Assembly (NCBI GenBank): GCA_002398565.1
Contig: DGZP01000078.1
Span: forward strand, 62,001 to 126,000
DNA from: Proteiniphilum sp. UBA4977
GTDB taxonomy: Bacteria; Bacteroidota; Bacteroidia; Bacteroidales; Dysgonomonadaceae
DNA: 64,000 nt
Reading direction: 5' to 3'
Every line of letters starts with the position of its first letter. Position 1 is the stretch's first letter. Below, one piece after another: positions 53,647-62,550 of the stretch. Made by a program: the position numbers and the translations under genes. Below the pieces are notes generated by a model, which saw only the letters and a list, made by a program, of their open reading frames with translations, did not search any database and was not told the DNA's origin.

Positions 53647-53763
53647 AGTTTCAGACATCAACTTTTAACAGGAAACAGGCAAAAAGTAACAGAAAACAGG
53701 TACCGGAAGGCGGGTGTTTTATTGTAAAATCACAAAACGAAAATCAATTTAATCAATCTTAAG

Positions 53764-54483
53764 ATGGACACACAGAACGATAATAGAGAATCTACTCCCA
53801 CAGTGGGAATCAAAGATAAGTATCTGGAGCAGCTCCACAGCGATTTCCAACTGGTATCTGAGATCGTGCTGACCCAGATATCACTGGCTTCATCCTTGTT
53901 ACATCAGAAACCCGACGAGCTTGTTCTGATCGAACTGAAGCGTAACGAAAAGTTAATAAACTCTCTGGATATCACAATCAAAGAAAAAGTTATTAACGCA
54001 ATCATGCTCTTCACTCCGCGGGCATCGGACCTGCGACGGCTGATGGCCTATCACGATATGACAATCTCCATGGAGCGCGTGGGTGACCTGATTGAGAATA
54101 TCACGCATTTGATCAGCGATATAGATTTTACCCTGGATGGTTTCGAAAATTACAAAAAACTGCTCGACAAGATGTTTGTGAAGAGCGGGAAGATGATCAA
54201 AAATGCGGTGTTTTCTTTCGCGGGTGGTAGCAATGAGATGGCGTATGAAACCATCTATATGGATGACAAAGTGGATAAGCTGGACAAGAAGATTGAGAGA
54301 AAACTGGCAGAAGGGTTTGGTAATGAGATGCATACTACGCAGTCGCTGGTTAATATAATGAATATAAATAGTATATCTTATTATCTTGAGCGAATTGGAG
54401 ATAAAGCGGTGGATATTGCCGAATCGGCCGTCTACCTGATTGAAGGCAAAGACATCCGGCATACCAAGCTTCCCAACCCCTGA
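53764..54483 (+). CDS. phoU: Phosphate signalling protein PhoU
   Basis: A helical regulator, 239 residues with two PhoU repeats (about 20-105 and 125-215). The metal-binding-type helices are MAYHDMTISMERVGDLIENI and NSISYYLERIGDKAVDIAES. It links the Pst transporter to PhoR, holding the kinase off when phosphate is plentiful. The 117-bp gap after pstB carries imperfect ACAGG repeats but no clear promoter. Confidence 0.94.
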   Translation: MDTQNDNRESTPTVGIKDKYLEQLHSDFQLVSEIVLTQISLASSLLHQKPDELVLIELKRNEKLINSLDITIKEKVINAIMLFTPRASDLRRLMAYHDMTISMERVGDLIENITHLISDIDFTLDGFENYKKLLDKMFVKSGKMIKNAVFSFAGGSNEMAYETIYMDDKVDKLDKKIERKLAEGFGNEMHTTQSLVNIMNINSISYYLERIGDKAVDIAESAVYLIEGKDIRHTKLPNP

Positions 54484-54512
54484 AACCGATTTTCTGATAA
54501 CAGAAATTATAT

Positions 54513-54520
54513 TAATTTTG
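54513..54520 (+). promoter_or_regulatory. Internal -7 element directly before phoB
   Basis: TAATTTTG matches TAnnTTTG, with only six bases between it and the phoB ATG at 54527. If used, the transcript would be leaderless or nearly so. Confidence 0.45.
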
Positions 54521-54526
54521 TATGTT

Positions 54527-55219
54527 ATGGAAGAAAGAATTTTAGTGGTAGACGACGAGAAAGATATTTGTGACATTCTGCAGTTTAATCTGGAAAATGA
54601 GGGATATATTGTAGATGTGGCCACATCGGGTGAGGAGGCTTTACAAAAAATTACCGATGTACATCAGCTTATCATCCTCGATGTGATGATGGAAGGCATC
54701 TCGGGCTTCAAGACTGCTGAAAAATTACGAAAGAACGAAAATTATATCCCCATTATCTTCCTTACGGCAAAGAATACCGAGAACGACATGCTGACCGGTT
54801 TTTCGCTGGGTGGCGATGACTATATCTCCAAGCCTTTTTCGGTGAAGGAGGTGTTGGCACGCGTGAAGGCGTTGCTGAAACGCACCTCGCTCATCAAGAT
54901 GCCTGCAGAAACAAAGTGGTTCTACAAGGGGCTTGCCATTGACATCCACACCAACAGGGTCACCATAGACGAAAACGAGGTGTCGCTGACCAAGAAAGAG
55001 TTCGAGATACTCTCTCTCATGGCGCAGGCCTCGCCGAACGTGCTTACTCGTTCGGAGATTCTCAACAGCGTGTGGGGAGATAATGAATTTGTGCTAGACA
55101 GGACGGTAGACGTGCATATAACCCGCCTGCGAAAAAAACTGGGAAAATATGCCAATATCATTGTCAACCGCTCGGGTTTTGGTTATTACCTGAATATAGA
55201 TGCCAAAAAGGAAGAATGA
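54527..55219 (+). CDS. phoB: Phosphate response regulator PhoB
   Basis: An OmpR/PhoB-type regulator of about 230 residues. The receiver has DDEK near the N-terminus, the phosphoacceptor Asp in LIILDVMMEGISG and Lys in YISKPFS. The winged helix (LTKKEFEILSLMAQASPNVL to RTVDVHITRLRKKLGKYANI) is complete. ATG 54527 is preferred over 54440, which lies inside phoU and adds a non-homologous leader. It overlaps phoR by four bases. It is the likely ligand of the GTAAC array before pstS. Confidence 0.92.
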   Translation: MEERILVVDDEKDICDILQFNLENEGYIVDVATSGEEALQKITDVHQLIILDVMMEGISGFKTAEKLRKNENYIPIIFLTAKNTENDMLTGFSLGGDDYISKPFSVKEVLARVKALLKRTSLIKMPAETKWFYKGLAIDIHTNRVTIDENEVSLTKKEFEILSLMAQASPNVLTRSEILNSVWGDNEFVLDRTVDVHITRLRKKLGKYANIIVNRSGFGYYLNIDAKKEE

Positions 55220-56967
55220 AACGAAAAATCACTTTCAGGGTACGTATCCTGACCATATTTTCACTTATTATTGCAGGATTCACAGTGGGTATTATCCTCT
55301 TTGAACAACAGCAAATAAAGAAAGAACGTAGCGACAGCTTGGAACGTACGCTGGAAAACAATGCCGATATAATAAATCAATATCTGGCAATCAACGGCAT
55401 TACAATAGCGAAGAGCGGGGATTACATGGGAGAACTGTTACAGTACATGCCACCTTATTTGAGAGTGACTATTCTCGACTGGAAGGGAAGCGTAATTTAT
55501 GACAACCGGGCAGATGCGAGTACAATGGAGAATCATTTGCAGCGGCCCGAAGTACAAAAAAGTATCGGCTTCGGTACAGGTACGCATGTGCGTCTTTCCC
55601 ACACCAAGAATGTAAAATATCTTTATTTTGCTAAAAACTATGATGAGAAATATTTTATCCGTATGGCCGTACCATATGACGTGAGACTCCAGTCGTTCAT
55701 CAACTCCGGGAACTCCTTTGCATATTTCATTCTTCTGTTTTTTGTGGTCTGTGTGCTGATGATGTTATATTTTGCCAACCGTTTCTCCAAATCAATGAAG
55801 GAACTGCGTGAGTTTTCCCTGAGCGTGAAGAACGGCCTGCCCGTCCCTTCCTCCTTTCAGTTTGCCGACGATGAGGTAGGGGAAGTGAGCGCCGATATTG
55901 TTGAAAACTACAATCTGCTGCAGGAGAACCGTCTTAAACTTGCAGCCGAACGGGAGAAGCTTTTGCAGCATTTTCAATTTTCCGAAGAAGGTATTGCCAT
56001 TTTCTCACACGATCGGCAGCAGGTGTATGCAAACTCCCATTTTTTGCAGTTTCTGAATGTGATTCTTGATAAACCTACCCTCGAAACTGAACAGCTCTTT
56101 TCCGATCCCAATTTTGAGGAAGTGGTGCATTTTCTGGACGAACGTTCCCAAAATGGGAACATGTTTTCCAAAAGGATCGACAGAAGTGGAAAACAGTTCA
56201 ATGTGCGGGTAATAATTTTCGATGATCGAAGTTTCGAGCTATATATCAGTGATATCACCAAGTCTGAGAAGACACGGCTACTCAAGCAGGAGATGACCAA
56301 TAATATTGCCCATGAGCTCCGTACGCCGGTGACCAGTATCCGGGGTTACCTGGAGACCATATTGAATATATATCGCGATGAGTCGTCAGATGAACGGATT
56401 CACAACTTTCTCGACAGGGCTTATGCACAGACCATCCGTCTCTCTGAACTGATTCAGGATATAAGTATGCTTACGAAGATAGAGGAGGCTGCAGATCGTT
56501 TTGAACTGGAGCCTGTGATGATGAGGGAGTTATTGGTCGAGCTGAAGGCAGACCTTGCTGATGACCTGGATGGAAGGCAGGACAAATTTACGGTGGATGT
56601 GCCCGAGTCGGTGGTTATTTATGGTAGCCGCACACTGTTGTACTCTATCTTTCGGAATCTTGCGGAGAATTCCATCTCTTATGCCGGAAAACAAATAGAT
56701 ATTGTTGTGCGTTGTTACAATGAAAACGAAGATACCTATTTCTTCGAATTTTACGATTCCGGTACGGGAGTTGAAGAGAAGCATCTGGTGCGCATTTTTG
56801 AACGCTTTTATCGCGTGAACGAGGGACGCACACGTATCACGGGCGGATCGGGGCTGGGACTCTCCATCGTGAGAAATGCCGTACTCTTTCACAGGGGGAG
56901 CATTGTAGCCAAAAACCGCTCCGAGGGGGGCTTGTGGTTTTTAATGACATTTCCAAAAAAGAAATAA
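55216..56967 (+). CDS. phoR: Phosphate sensor histidine kinase PhoR
   Basis: A 583-residue membrane kinase with helices at about 8-28 and 170-188, and a periplasmic domain of about 140 residues between them. A PAS-like region is followed by HisKA (NNIAHELRTPVTSIRGYLET) and HATPase (FRNLAENSISYA, DSGTGVEEKHLVRIFERFYR, GGSGLGLSIV). Its place after phoB and the pst genes identifies it as PhoR, although the periplasmic domain is larger than in E. coli PhoR. Confidence 0.92.
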   Translation: MKRKITFRVRILTIFSLIIAGFTVGIILFEQQQIKKERSDSLERTLENNADIINQYLAINGITIAKSGDYMGELLQYMPPYLRVTILDWKGSVIYDNRADASTMENHLQRPEVQKSIGFGTGTHVRLSHTKNVKYLYFAKNYDEKYFIRMAVPYDVRLQSFINSGNSFAYFILLFFVVCVLMMLYFANRFSKSMKELREFSLSVKNGLPVPSSFQFADDEVGEVSADIVENYNLLQENRLKLAAEREKLLQHFQFSEEGIAIFSHDRQQVYANSHFLQFLNVILDKPTLETEQLFSDPNFEEVVHFLDERSQNGNMFSKRIDRSGKQFNVRVIIFDDRSFELYISDITKSEKTRLLKQEMTNNIAHELRTPVTSIRGYLETILNIYRDESSDERIHNFLDRAYAQTIRLSELIQDISMLTKIEEAADRFELEPVMMRELLVELKADLADDLDGRQDKFTVDVPESVVIYGSRTLLYSIFRNLAENSISYAGKQIDIVVRCYNENEDTYFFEFYDSGTGVEEKHLVRIFERFYRVNEGRTRITGGSGLGLSIVRNAVLFHRGSIVAKNRSEGGLWFLMTFPKKK

Positions 56968-57060
56968 ACATATGAAACGAGTATGAGAAATCATTACACC
57001 CGAAGTAATGATTAAAAGCGAGTTCCATATGACACCATTGAAAATAAATATTTTAGTCAT

Positions 57061-57903
57061 ATGAAATATATCGGAGCACATATCAGTGCCTCTGGTGGTG
57101 TGGAAAACGCACCCCTCAATGCACAGGCTATTGGAGCGAAAGCTTTTGCCTTTTTTACCAAAAACCAGCGTCAATGGTTTGCTTCGGCATACACGACACA
57201 GAACATAGATCTATTTAGGGCACGCTGCGAAGAATTCGGCTTTTCTCCCGATTACATTTTGCCGCATAGTAGCTATCTCATTAACCTGGGCAATCCGGGT
57301 GAGGAGGAAATAAAGAAATCACGACAGGCTTTCTTTGATGAGATGAGCCGATGCGAACAACTGGGACTGAACAGGCTCAACTTCCATCCTGGCAGCCACC
57401 TCAACCAGATTTCTCATGATGAGTGTCTCAACCGCATTGCCGAATCGATCAACATGTCGCTCGACCGGACAAAGGGAGTGACTGCCGTACTGGAGAATAC
57501 AGCAGGTCAGGGAAGTAACATGGGACATACATTTGAGCAACTGGCATACATTATCGATAAGGTGGAAGATAAGAGTCGCGTGGGTGTCTGCCTCGATACG
57601 GCGCATCTGCTGGCAGCCGGTTATGAAATTAGAACCCGCGACGCCTACGATGATACTTTCCGCAGGTTCGACGAAATAGTAGGCTTCCGCTATTTACGGG
57701 GCATGCATATCAACGATTCAAAAAAAGAACTTTCGACACGGGTAGACAGGCATGACAGTATTGGCAAGGGAGTGATGAACCTCGGTCTTTTCACCTTCAT
57801 CGTGAACGATCCTCGTTTTGACGATCTGCCACTGATTCTGGAAACTCCCGACGAAACGCTCTGGGCAGAAGAGATACGAATGCTTTATGCGCTTATCAGA
57901 TAG
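57061..57903 (+). CDS. nfo: Deoxyribonuclease IV (endonuclease IV)
   Basis: An AP endonuclease for base-excision repair, 280 residues, TIM-barrel fold. Zinc-binding motifs are seen in KYIGAHISASGG, NFHPGSH, AVLENTAGQGSNMG, GVCLDTAHLLAAGY, GMHINDSK, RHDSIGKG and PLILETPDE. All are intact. It follows phoR by 93 bp and is terminated by a strong hairpin. Confidence 0.96.
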   Translation: MKYIGAHISASGGVENAPLNAQAIGAKAFAFFTKNQRQWFASAYTTQNIDLFRARCEEFGFSPDYILPHSSYLINLGNPGEEEIKKSRQAFFDEMSRCEQLGLNRLNFHPGSHLNQISHDECLNRIAESINMSLDRTKGVTAVLENTAGQGSNMGHTFEQLAYIIDKVEDKSRVGVCLDTAHLLAAGYEIRTRDAYDDTFRRFDEIVGFRYLRGMHINDSKKELSTRVDRHDSIGKGVMNLGLFTFIVNDPRFDDLPLILETPDETLWAEEIRMLYALIR

Positions 57904-57925
57904 GAGTATTTCGAAAAAACATTTT

Positions 57926-57974
57926 AAAAAGGAGGATTTCTCTTCATAAAATATGAGAGAGATCCTCCTTTTGC
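57926..57974. terminator. Terminator after nfo
   Basis: A long imperfect inverted repeat centred on 57950 (GGAGGAT/ATCCTCC base) with A-rich and T-rich flanks. It can serve both nfo and the minus-strand corrinoid operon. Confidence 0.75.
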
Positions 57975-58059
57975 AAACAATTCAAAAAAGTCATTAAACC
58001 ATCTAGACTTGATATCCTCAGTAAAATCAAGATAAAAGGCGTACTTTTGTTTATCAAAA

Positions 58060-58278
58060 GCTTACTAAAAGTATTCGTGACAAAATGGTCGAAATACTCG
58101 GCATACACCACATTGTTTAAAATTAAATCGCTTATCCACGCAGCAGCTGTGGGCACTAAATATGCCCACCATTTGCGAGTACAATAGGCCGCCCCGAAAA
58201 GTGGCGTTTCGCCAACGGGCGCAAATTGGAGGGATGGGGAACAAGTCTGCCAACTGCAGTCAATAGAATCATTGCCAT
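58060..58278 (-). pseudogene. Frameshifted DUF6580-like membrane protein gene
   Basis: The minus strand starts ATG at 58278, just 12 bp after the upstream lipoprotein stop, and reads MAMILLTAVGRLVPHPSN. After a frameshift near 58222 it continues FAPVGETPLFGAAYCTRKWW and AYLVPTAAAWISDLILNNVV. This matches the N-terminal half of the small DUF6580-type membrane proteins that, as I recall, accompany corrinoid receptors in Bacteroidetes. The rest of the family sequence is absent; the second frame simply runs on to 57944. Likely a non-functional relic. Confidence 0.65.
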
Positions 58279-58290
58279 AATAACGGAGAG

Positions 58291-59793
58291 TTATTTTTTT
58301 ATCGTGTTAAAACTTATACCTCTCATATGCAAATCGTATGCGCCGGCAATCTCGGCAGATGCTTCGCCTAACCAGCCGTTTTCTTTGTCCACGCCGTTAT
58401 ATACTTTCACAAAATCGATACCGGGAAGGTTGGCAGGTTTGCCCTCTTTGTCTATTGCCCAATCGATGTCGATTCCGGCATTTTCTGAGTGGTTGGGGTA
58501 ATTATCGGCATAGCCGTAACGGAAAGCATAAAGCACGTAATAGCTACCTTGTCCACTTTCGTCAATACCATTATCGGCAAGGCGGATACCTTTGTAGGTG
58601 ATCTTATCTTCTTTTATCCATCCCGGATAGTAACTCTGCTTGTGGAACCCATTCTTTACTTTGTAACCTTCCTGTCCTTGGTTGTCTGTCCAATAAATAT
58701 AATTTTTTATAGGTGCTTCGTCATCGTTAACGGGGCGGTAAAATGTCATTTCGTAATCGCGGAAAGTGCGCACGTCGTTTTTATTGTTCACAGCCATTTC
58801 ATACCACGACTCATTCTCTGCAGTAAAATTTCCGCTGCCTTTTATTTCATACCACTCATCGTCGTCAGGTTTTCCGTTTTTATTTTTATCGTAAGCCACC
58901 ATAATAACCGCCGGTTCACAGCTGCCACCAAAAGGTGCATCGGGACGGGGATTGGCTGCTGCGCCAAAAGCATTTCCGTTGATGGAGAAATCGCGTTTAC
59001 CCGAAACATTGGCTATGGTGTGGTCAAAACCAAACGTAACGTATCCCCCCCAGCCGCCGAGGGTAATCATTGTGGCATTTTCACCCACCAAATGAGAGGC
59101 AGTTTTGGCAACCATATCTTCGTGCGTGTCGCCTTCATCATATTTGGGTAGTTTGTTTACAAATTGTCCGGGAGCGGGCAAATAGTCAAACACGTGCGAA
59201 ATATAGGGTGATTGCACTTTTTCTCCGGCGCGAACCAGTATCATATATCCGTCTTCCAACCCGTCGGGTGTGATGGCTTTGATGGTATATCGTCCGGTTT
59301 TTGCCGAGATGAACTGAGGCACTCCCGTTTCGGAATGTTCCAATCGGTATAAATCGTTCGATGCTTTGATTACTTGCCATTCTATGTTTTGTATTCCTTC
59401 CAGACTTTTTGGCGTTTCCAGGGGTAAAACAGTATTTGTTGATGCGTTTATGGGGGTGAAGTTGCCTACTTCAATGGAGATTACTTTTTGTGCCATTCCG
59501 CTCGATGTTGCGGCGCGAAACACCAACGTGTGCGTTCCGGCTACCGATGGCGCGGTAAAGGTGTAGGTGGCGGCAGTACTTTCTACCACTCCGTTAAGGA
59601 GCCACGTATAGGTGGCATCGGGTACATTTTCTACGGTGGGTTTCAGTTCCAGCGTTTGTTTCACGGTGGCGATGTATTCGCTTTCGAGTCCCGAAATAAC
59701 GGGAACAATACCTACTTCGGCTTCTTTGGTACAGCTTGCAACGAAAAGTACCGAAAACAAGATGTATGATGTGTATTTGTTGATTGATTTCAT
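58291..59793 (-). CDS. PKD-like surface lipoprotein, corrinoid operon copy 2
   Basis: A 500-residue lipoprotein with lipobox VASC (Cys21), so probably exported to the cell surface. A PKD-like Ig domain (about 35-110, ATYTWLLNGVVESTAATYTF) is followed by a large domain with GGWGGYVTFGFDHT, VAYDKNKNGKPDDDEWYEIK (a Ca-loop-like acidic run) and GIDIDWAIDKEGK. The large domain is clearly paralogous to the next gene upstream. Surface lipoproteins of this kind occur in Bacteroidetes B12 loci, where BtuG and BtuH bind corrinoids; membership in BtuH is not established here. Confidence 0.8.
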   Translation of the reverse strand: MKSINKYTSYILFSVLFVASCTKEAEVGIVPVISGLESEYIATVKQTLELKPTVENVPDATYTWLLNGVVESTAATYTFTAPSVAGTHTLVFRAATSSGMAQKVISIEVGNFTPINASTNTVLPLETPKSLEGIQNIEWQVIKASNDLYRLEHSETGVPQFISAKTGRYTIKAITPDGLEDGYMILVRAGEKVQSPYISHVFDYLPAPGQFVNKLPKYDEGDTHEDMVAKTASHLVGENATMITLGGWGGYVTFGFDHTIANVSGKRDFSINGNAFGAAANPRPDAPFGGSCEPAVIMVAYDKNKNGKPDDDEWYEIKGSGNFTAENESWYEMAVNNKNDVRTFRDYEMTFYRPVNDDEAPIKNYIYWTDNQGQEGYKVKNGFHKQSYYPGWIKEDKITYKGIRLADNGIDESGQGSYYVLYAFRYGYADNYPNHSENAGIDIDWAIDKEGKPANLPGIDFVKVYNGVDKENGWLGEASAEIAGAYDLHMRGISFNTIKK

Positions 59794-59827
59794 TTTATTG
59801 ATAAAATTAAAAGATTACTCTACTCGT

Positions 59828-61291
59828 TCATATGTGTTTGTCCAAGATTTGACCTACATATAAAATTCGACCCTCTTTCATATTGGCATCTTCTACTACC
59901 TGTGGTGTTACAGAAAAGTTTTTTTCAAACGGATATACTATTTTTCGTACTCTTACAAAGTTTATTCCGATAAGCGAAACACTTTCCCCTTTTTCGTTTA
60001 CCGCGTCATCAATATCAATGTTCAGTTTTTGATTGAATGAGTTGCCACCAGTAACATCACGTGTTATGCGTTTCCCTTTCCGGGTAATAACGTTTGACCA
60101 GCCGTCTAGCTTTATTACTTCTTTCCTTTCTTTATCGATCATATAATATCCGGGGAAGAAACCTTTGGTGGATACATTGCCACTATTTGTAATGGAACTT
60201 GATAATCTTTTACTGTAATGAACCTCACCCAGTTGCTGCTCAGCTTGATTATCTTGCCATTTGAAATAGGTGTCAAGCCATAGTTCGTCTGTTTCAACAC
60301 GGTCATACATAAAGGTGATTTCATAATTAGCAATATCTTCCTTACCCCAATCGTGGTTTTTAATTTCGTACCATTCGTCTTCATCCGGCTTTCCGTTTTT
60401 ATTCTTGTCGTATGCCACAAAAACCTGCGGTAGATCAAATTGCGAAAACTTCGCACTAATTTCCAAGTCTGTTTTTCCTTTTACGTTGACTACCGTATGG
60501 TCAAATTCAAAAGTGGCGTATCCTCCCCAGGAACCAAGGTGAATACCGTTAGCGGGGCTTCCTTTTCTTATCTCTGTTGCTTTATTTATAAAGTCGTTGT
60601 ATGCCAAGGGAAATTCGTTTCGATTCCACATAGTTTCTCCACCAATAAGCGACCAGTCAAGCCCGTTTGCCGGAGCCGGATAATACTCTAATAGCGTGTA
60701 GGCGCTCTGTTTATAGTCTGCCTCTTCCACCTTCACGAAAGTTGTTGTAGTTACGGATTGTTTTCCAGCAGATACGGTGAGTTTCAGTTCGTAGTCGCCG
60801 GGTTTGACTTCTATGAAATCAATGTTTTTCTCTTTTCCTATCACCGCGTCGCCCTTTATCCATTCGTACTTGTAGTCGTCGCGTTCGGGACCGGCTATTT
60901 TGGGCACGATTTCAAGCACGTTGCATTTTGATGTGGTGAAAATGGGTTTGTCGAACGAAATTTCAATGGGTGCCTCCACCACAATTTTAAACACTTCGTG
61001 GGCGGTTCCGCCTTTGTTGCTTGCCTTAAACGCTATTACAAACGTGCCGGGCTGCGTGGCAACAAACGTATAATCGGTGGTGGTATTGACGATTTTCTTG
61101 TCGTTAACCGTCCACACATAATCGTTTCCTTTCAGATTTTTGATATCGGGAGCCAGCGTTATTTTGTCGCCTATGTTTAATAGATACTCGCTGGTTTCGA
61201 TTCCCGAAATATCGGGAGCCAACACTTCTTCTTTACACGCGGTAAAGAACATTGCCGTGAATAGCACGGCAAGAAGAATCTTCTGTTTCAT
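59828..61291 (-). CDS. PKD-like surface lipoprotein, corrinoid operon copy 1
   Basis: A 487-residue lipoprotein with lipobox FTAC (Cys19) and two Ig/PKD-like modules (about 28-110 and 112-190). Its C-terminal domain is paralogous to the product of 58291-59793: GSWGGYATFEFDHT, VAYDKNKNGKPDEDEWYEIK, and NIDIDDAVNEKGES. It has one more PKD module than the partner. It is probably surface-exposed and assists corrinoid capture with the BtuG-like protein encoded upstream. The ligand is inferred from context only. Confidence 0.8.
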   Translation of the reverse strand: MKQKILLAVLFTAMFFTACKEEVLAPDISGIETSEYLLNIGDKITLAPDIKNLKGNDYVWTVNDKKIVNTTTDYTFVATQPGTFVIAFKASNKGGTAHEVFKIVVEAPIEISFDKPIFTTSKCNVLEIVPKIAGPERDDYKYEWIKGDAVIGKEKNIDFIEVKPGDYELKLTVSAGKQSVTTTTFVKVEEADYKQSAYTLLEYYPAPANGLDWSLIGGETMWNRNEFPLAYNDFINKATEIRKGSPANGIHLGSWGGYATFEFDHTVVNVKGKTDLEISAKFSQFDLPQVFVAYDKNKNGKPDEDEWYEIKNHDWGKEDIANYEITFMYDRVETDELWLDTYFKWQDNQAEQQLGEVHYSKRLSSSITNSGNVSTKGFFPGYYMIDKERKEVIKLDGWSNVITRKGKRITRDVTGGNSFNQKLNIDIDDAVNEKGESVSLIGINFVRVRKIVYPFEKNFSVTPQVVEDANMKEGRILYVGQILDKHI

Positions 61292-61374
61292 CTTGTTTTT
61301 GAGTTTAAGAATTAATGAAAAATGTAATGTTTTTATCCTATAGGTTTTGAGATGCCATGTGTTACGTCTTTACA

Positions 61375-62550
61375 TTATCTACTTGGCACCAGTACAAAAT
61401 GCGCTGGAATCTGTCCCGCTTCCAGCTCCCATTTTTTTCTTCCGGAGGAAGTGAAGCAGTAGAGTGCACCGGGAGTAACGTAGTTTCCGGCATCAGTAAT
61501 ATAAATGTCTTTGTTTACAGGGTTTACCATAATGCCATAGGGCTTTTCAATCTGTTTATCGGTACCGTCGGTAATGATGCTGCGGGTTACTATTTCACGC
61601 GTACGCGTATCCACAATGCTGTACGAAATTTCCCAATCGTGCGTTATGTAGCTAAACTCGGTGCCGTACACGTAAAGCAAGTCATCATCGATCCAATAGT
61701 TGGTGGCGGCAATGGGTATTGTATCGGTAACTTCGCCTTTTGCACGGTCGATGAAAAACAAACGGGAAGGCAATCCTTTGTAATCACCGCGCGAACTTAC
61801 CCACAGATTGCCTCGCCCGTCGGCTTTTATCCGCTCTAAATTATACGCCACGTCAATGCGTCTTTCTTCCTTGAATGAGGCTATATCGATCACGGAAACT
61901 GTTCGCTCGTATCCCCCGGTACTGTTCGCGCCCATATATCCGCCCGAATTTGCAACGTAAATTTTGTTGTCCACAATTTCCAGTTCATCGGGTTGAAAGC
62001 CTACCAAACACCGGTCTACCTCTTTTAGTGTGGCGGTATCTACTTTTGCCACAAAGCCGATTTGTGTGTAATCGGGGTCTATCACAACCGGCCCGGCATA
62101 GGAGGTAACGTAGGCATATCCGTCGTGAAACTTGATGAAGCGGCAATTGGGTATCTCTATTTGTGCGATGCGCCTGGTGGTTGCCACGTTCATCACTTCC
62201 ACCTTGTTGGAGACGTTGATTACAGCGTAGAGTTTGCTGCCGTATATGCCAATGTCGTTACCCACATCTCCCATCTCTTTGGGGATTTTGGGGTTTCGTT
62301 CGGCATAGATGTTTTTCTTGTAAACGGCGGTGGCAAAATCGTAATAATCCAATGTGGCTTTGTTGTTACCCATATTGCCCTCGTTGAGGAGGTAGAAGCC
62401 CCAATACCCGTCGATATATTCGGGGAAACCGGTGAGGATGTCTTCCGAGAGTACCACTTCCACATCGTCGCGACACGATGAGAAAGCCGTAAGCAGGGCG
62501 ATAAACCATATTCTAATTCCTAACTTCTTATTCCCAATTTCTTGCATCAT
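61375..62550 (-). CDS. btuG: BtuG-like corrinoid-binding beta-propeller lipoprotein
   Basis: A 391-residue surface lipoprotein (lipobox FSSC, Cys26) with a YncE/DUF5074-type seven-bladed propeller. Segments such as FYLLNEGNMGNNKATLDYYD, NIYAERNPKIPKEMGDVGND and GIYGSKLYAVINVSNKVEVM closely match, from memory, the B. thetaiotaomicron BtuG2 protein, which binds vitamin B12 very tightly and sits on the BtuB receptor. It overlaps the receptor gene by four bases, as expected for a co-translated BtuB-BtuG pair. The MMQE or a later ATG could be the start. Confidence 0.87.
   Translation of the reverse strand: MMQEIGNKKLGIRIWFIALLTAFSSCRDDVEVVLSEDILTGFPEYIDGYWGFYLLNEGNMGNNKATLDYYDFATAVYKKNIYAERNPKIPKEMGDVGNDIGIYGSKLYAVINVSNKVEVMNVATTRRIAQIEIPNCRFIKFHDGYAYVTSYAGPVVIDPDYTQIGFVAKVDTATLKEVDRCLVGFQPDELEIVDNKIYVANSGGYMGANSTGGYERTVSVIDIASFKEERRIDVAYNLERIKADGRGNLWVSSRGDYKGLPSRLFFIDRAKGEVTDTIPIAATNYWIDDDLLYVYGTEFSYITHDWEISYSIVDTRTREIVTRSIITDGTDKQIEKPYGIMVNPVNKDIYITDAGNYVTPGALYCFTSSGRKKWELEAGQIPAHFVLVPSR

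Noticed and set aside
58489..59151. A 220-codon plus-strand frame opposite the surface lipoprotein gene
   Set aside because: It is hydrophobic but low in complexity and lies antisense to a confident gene with a clear lipobox.
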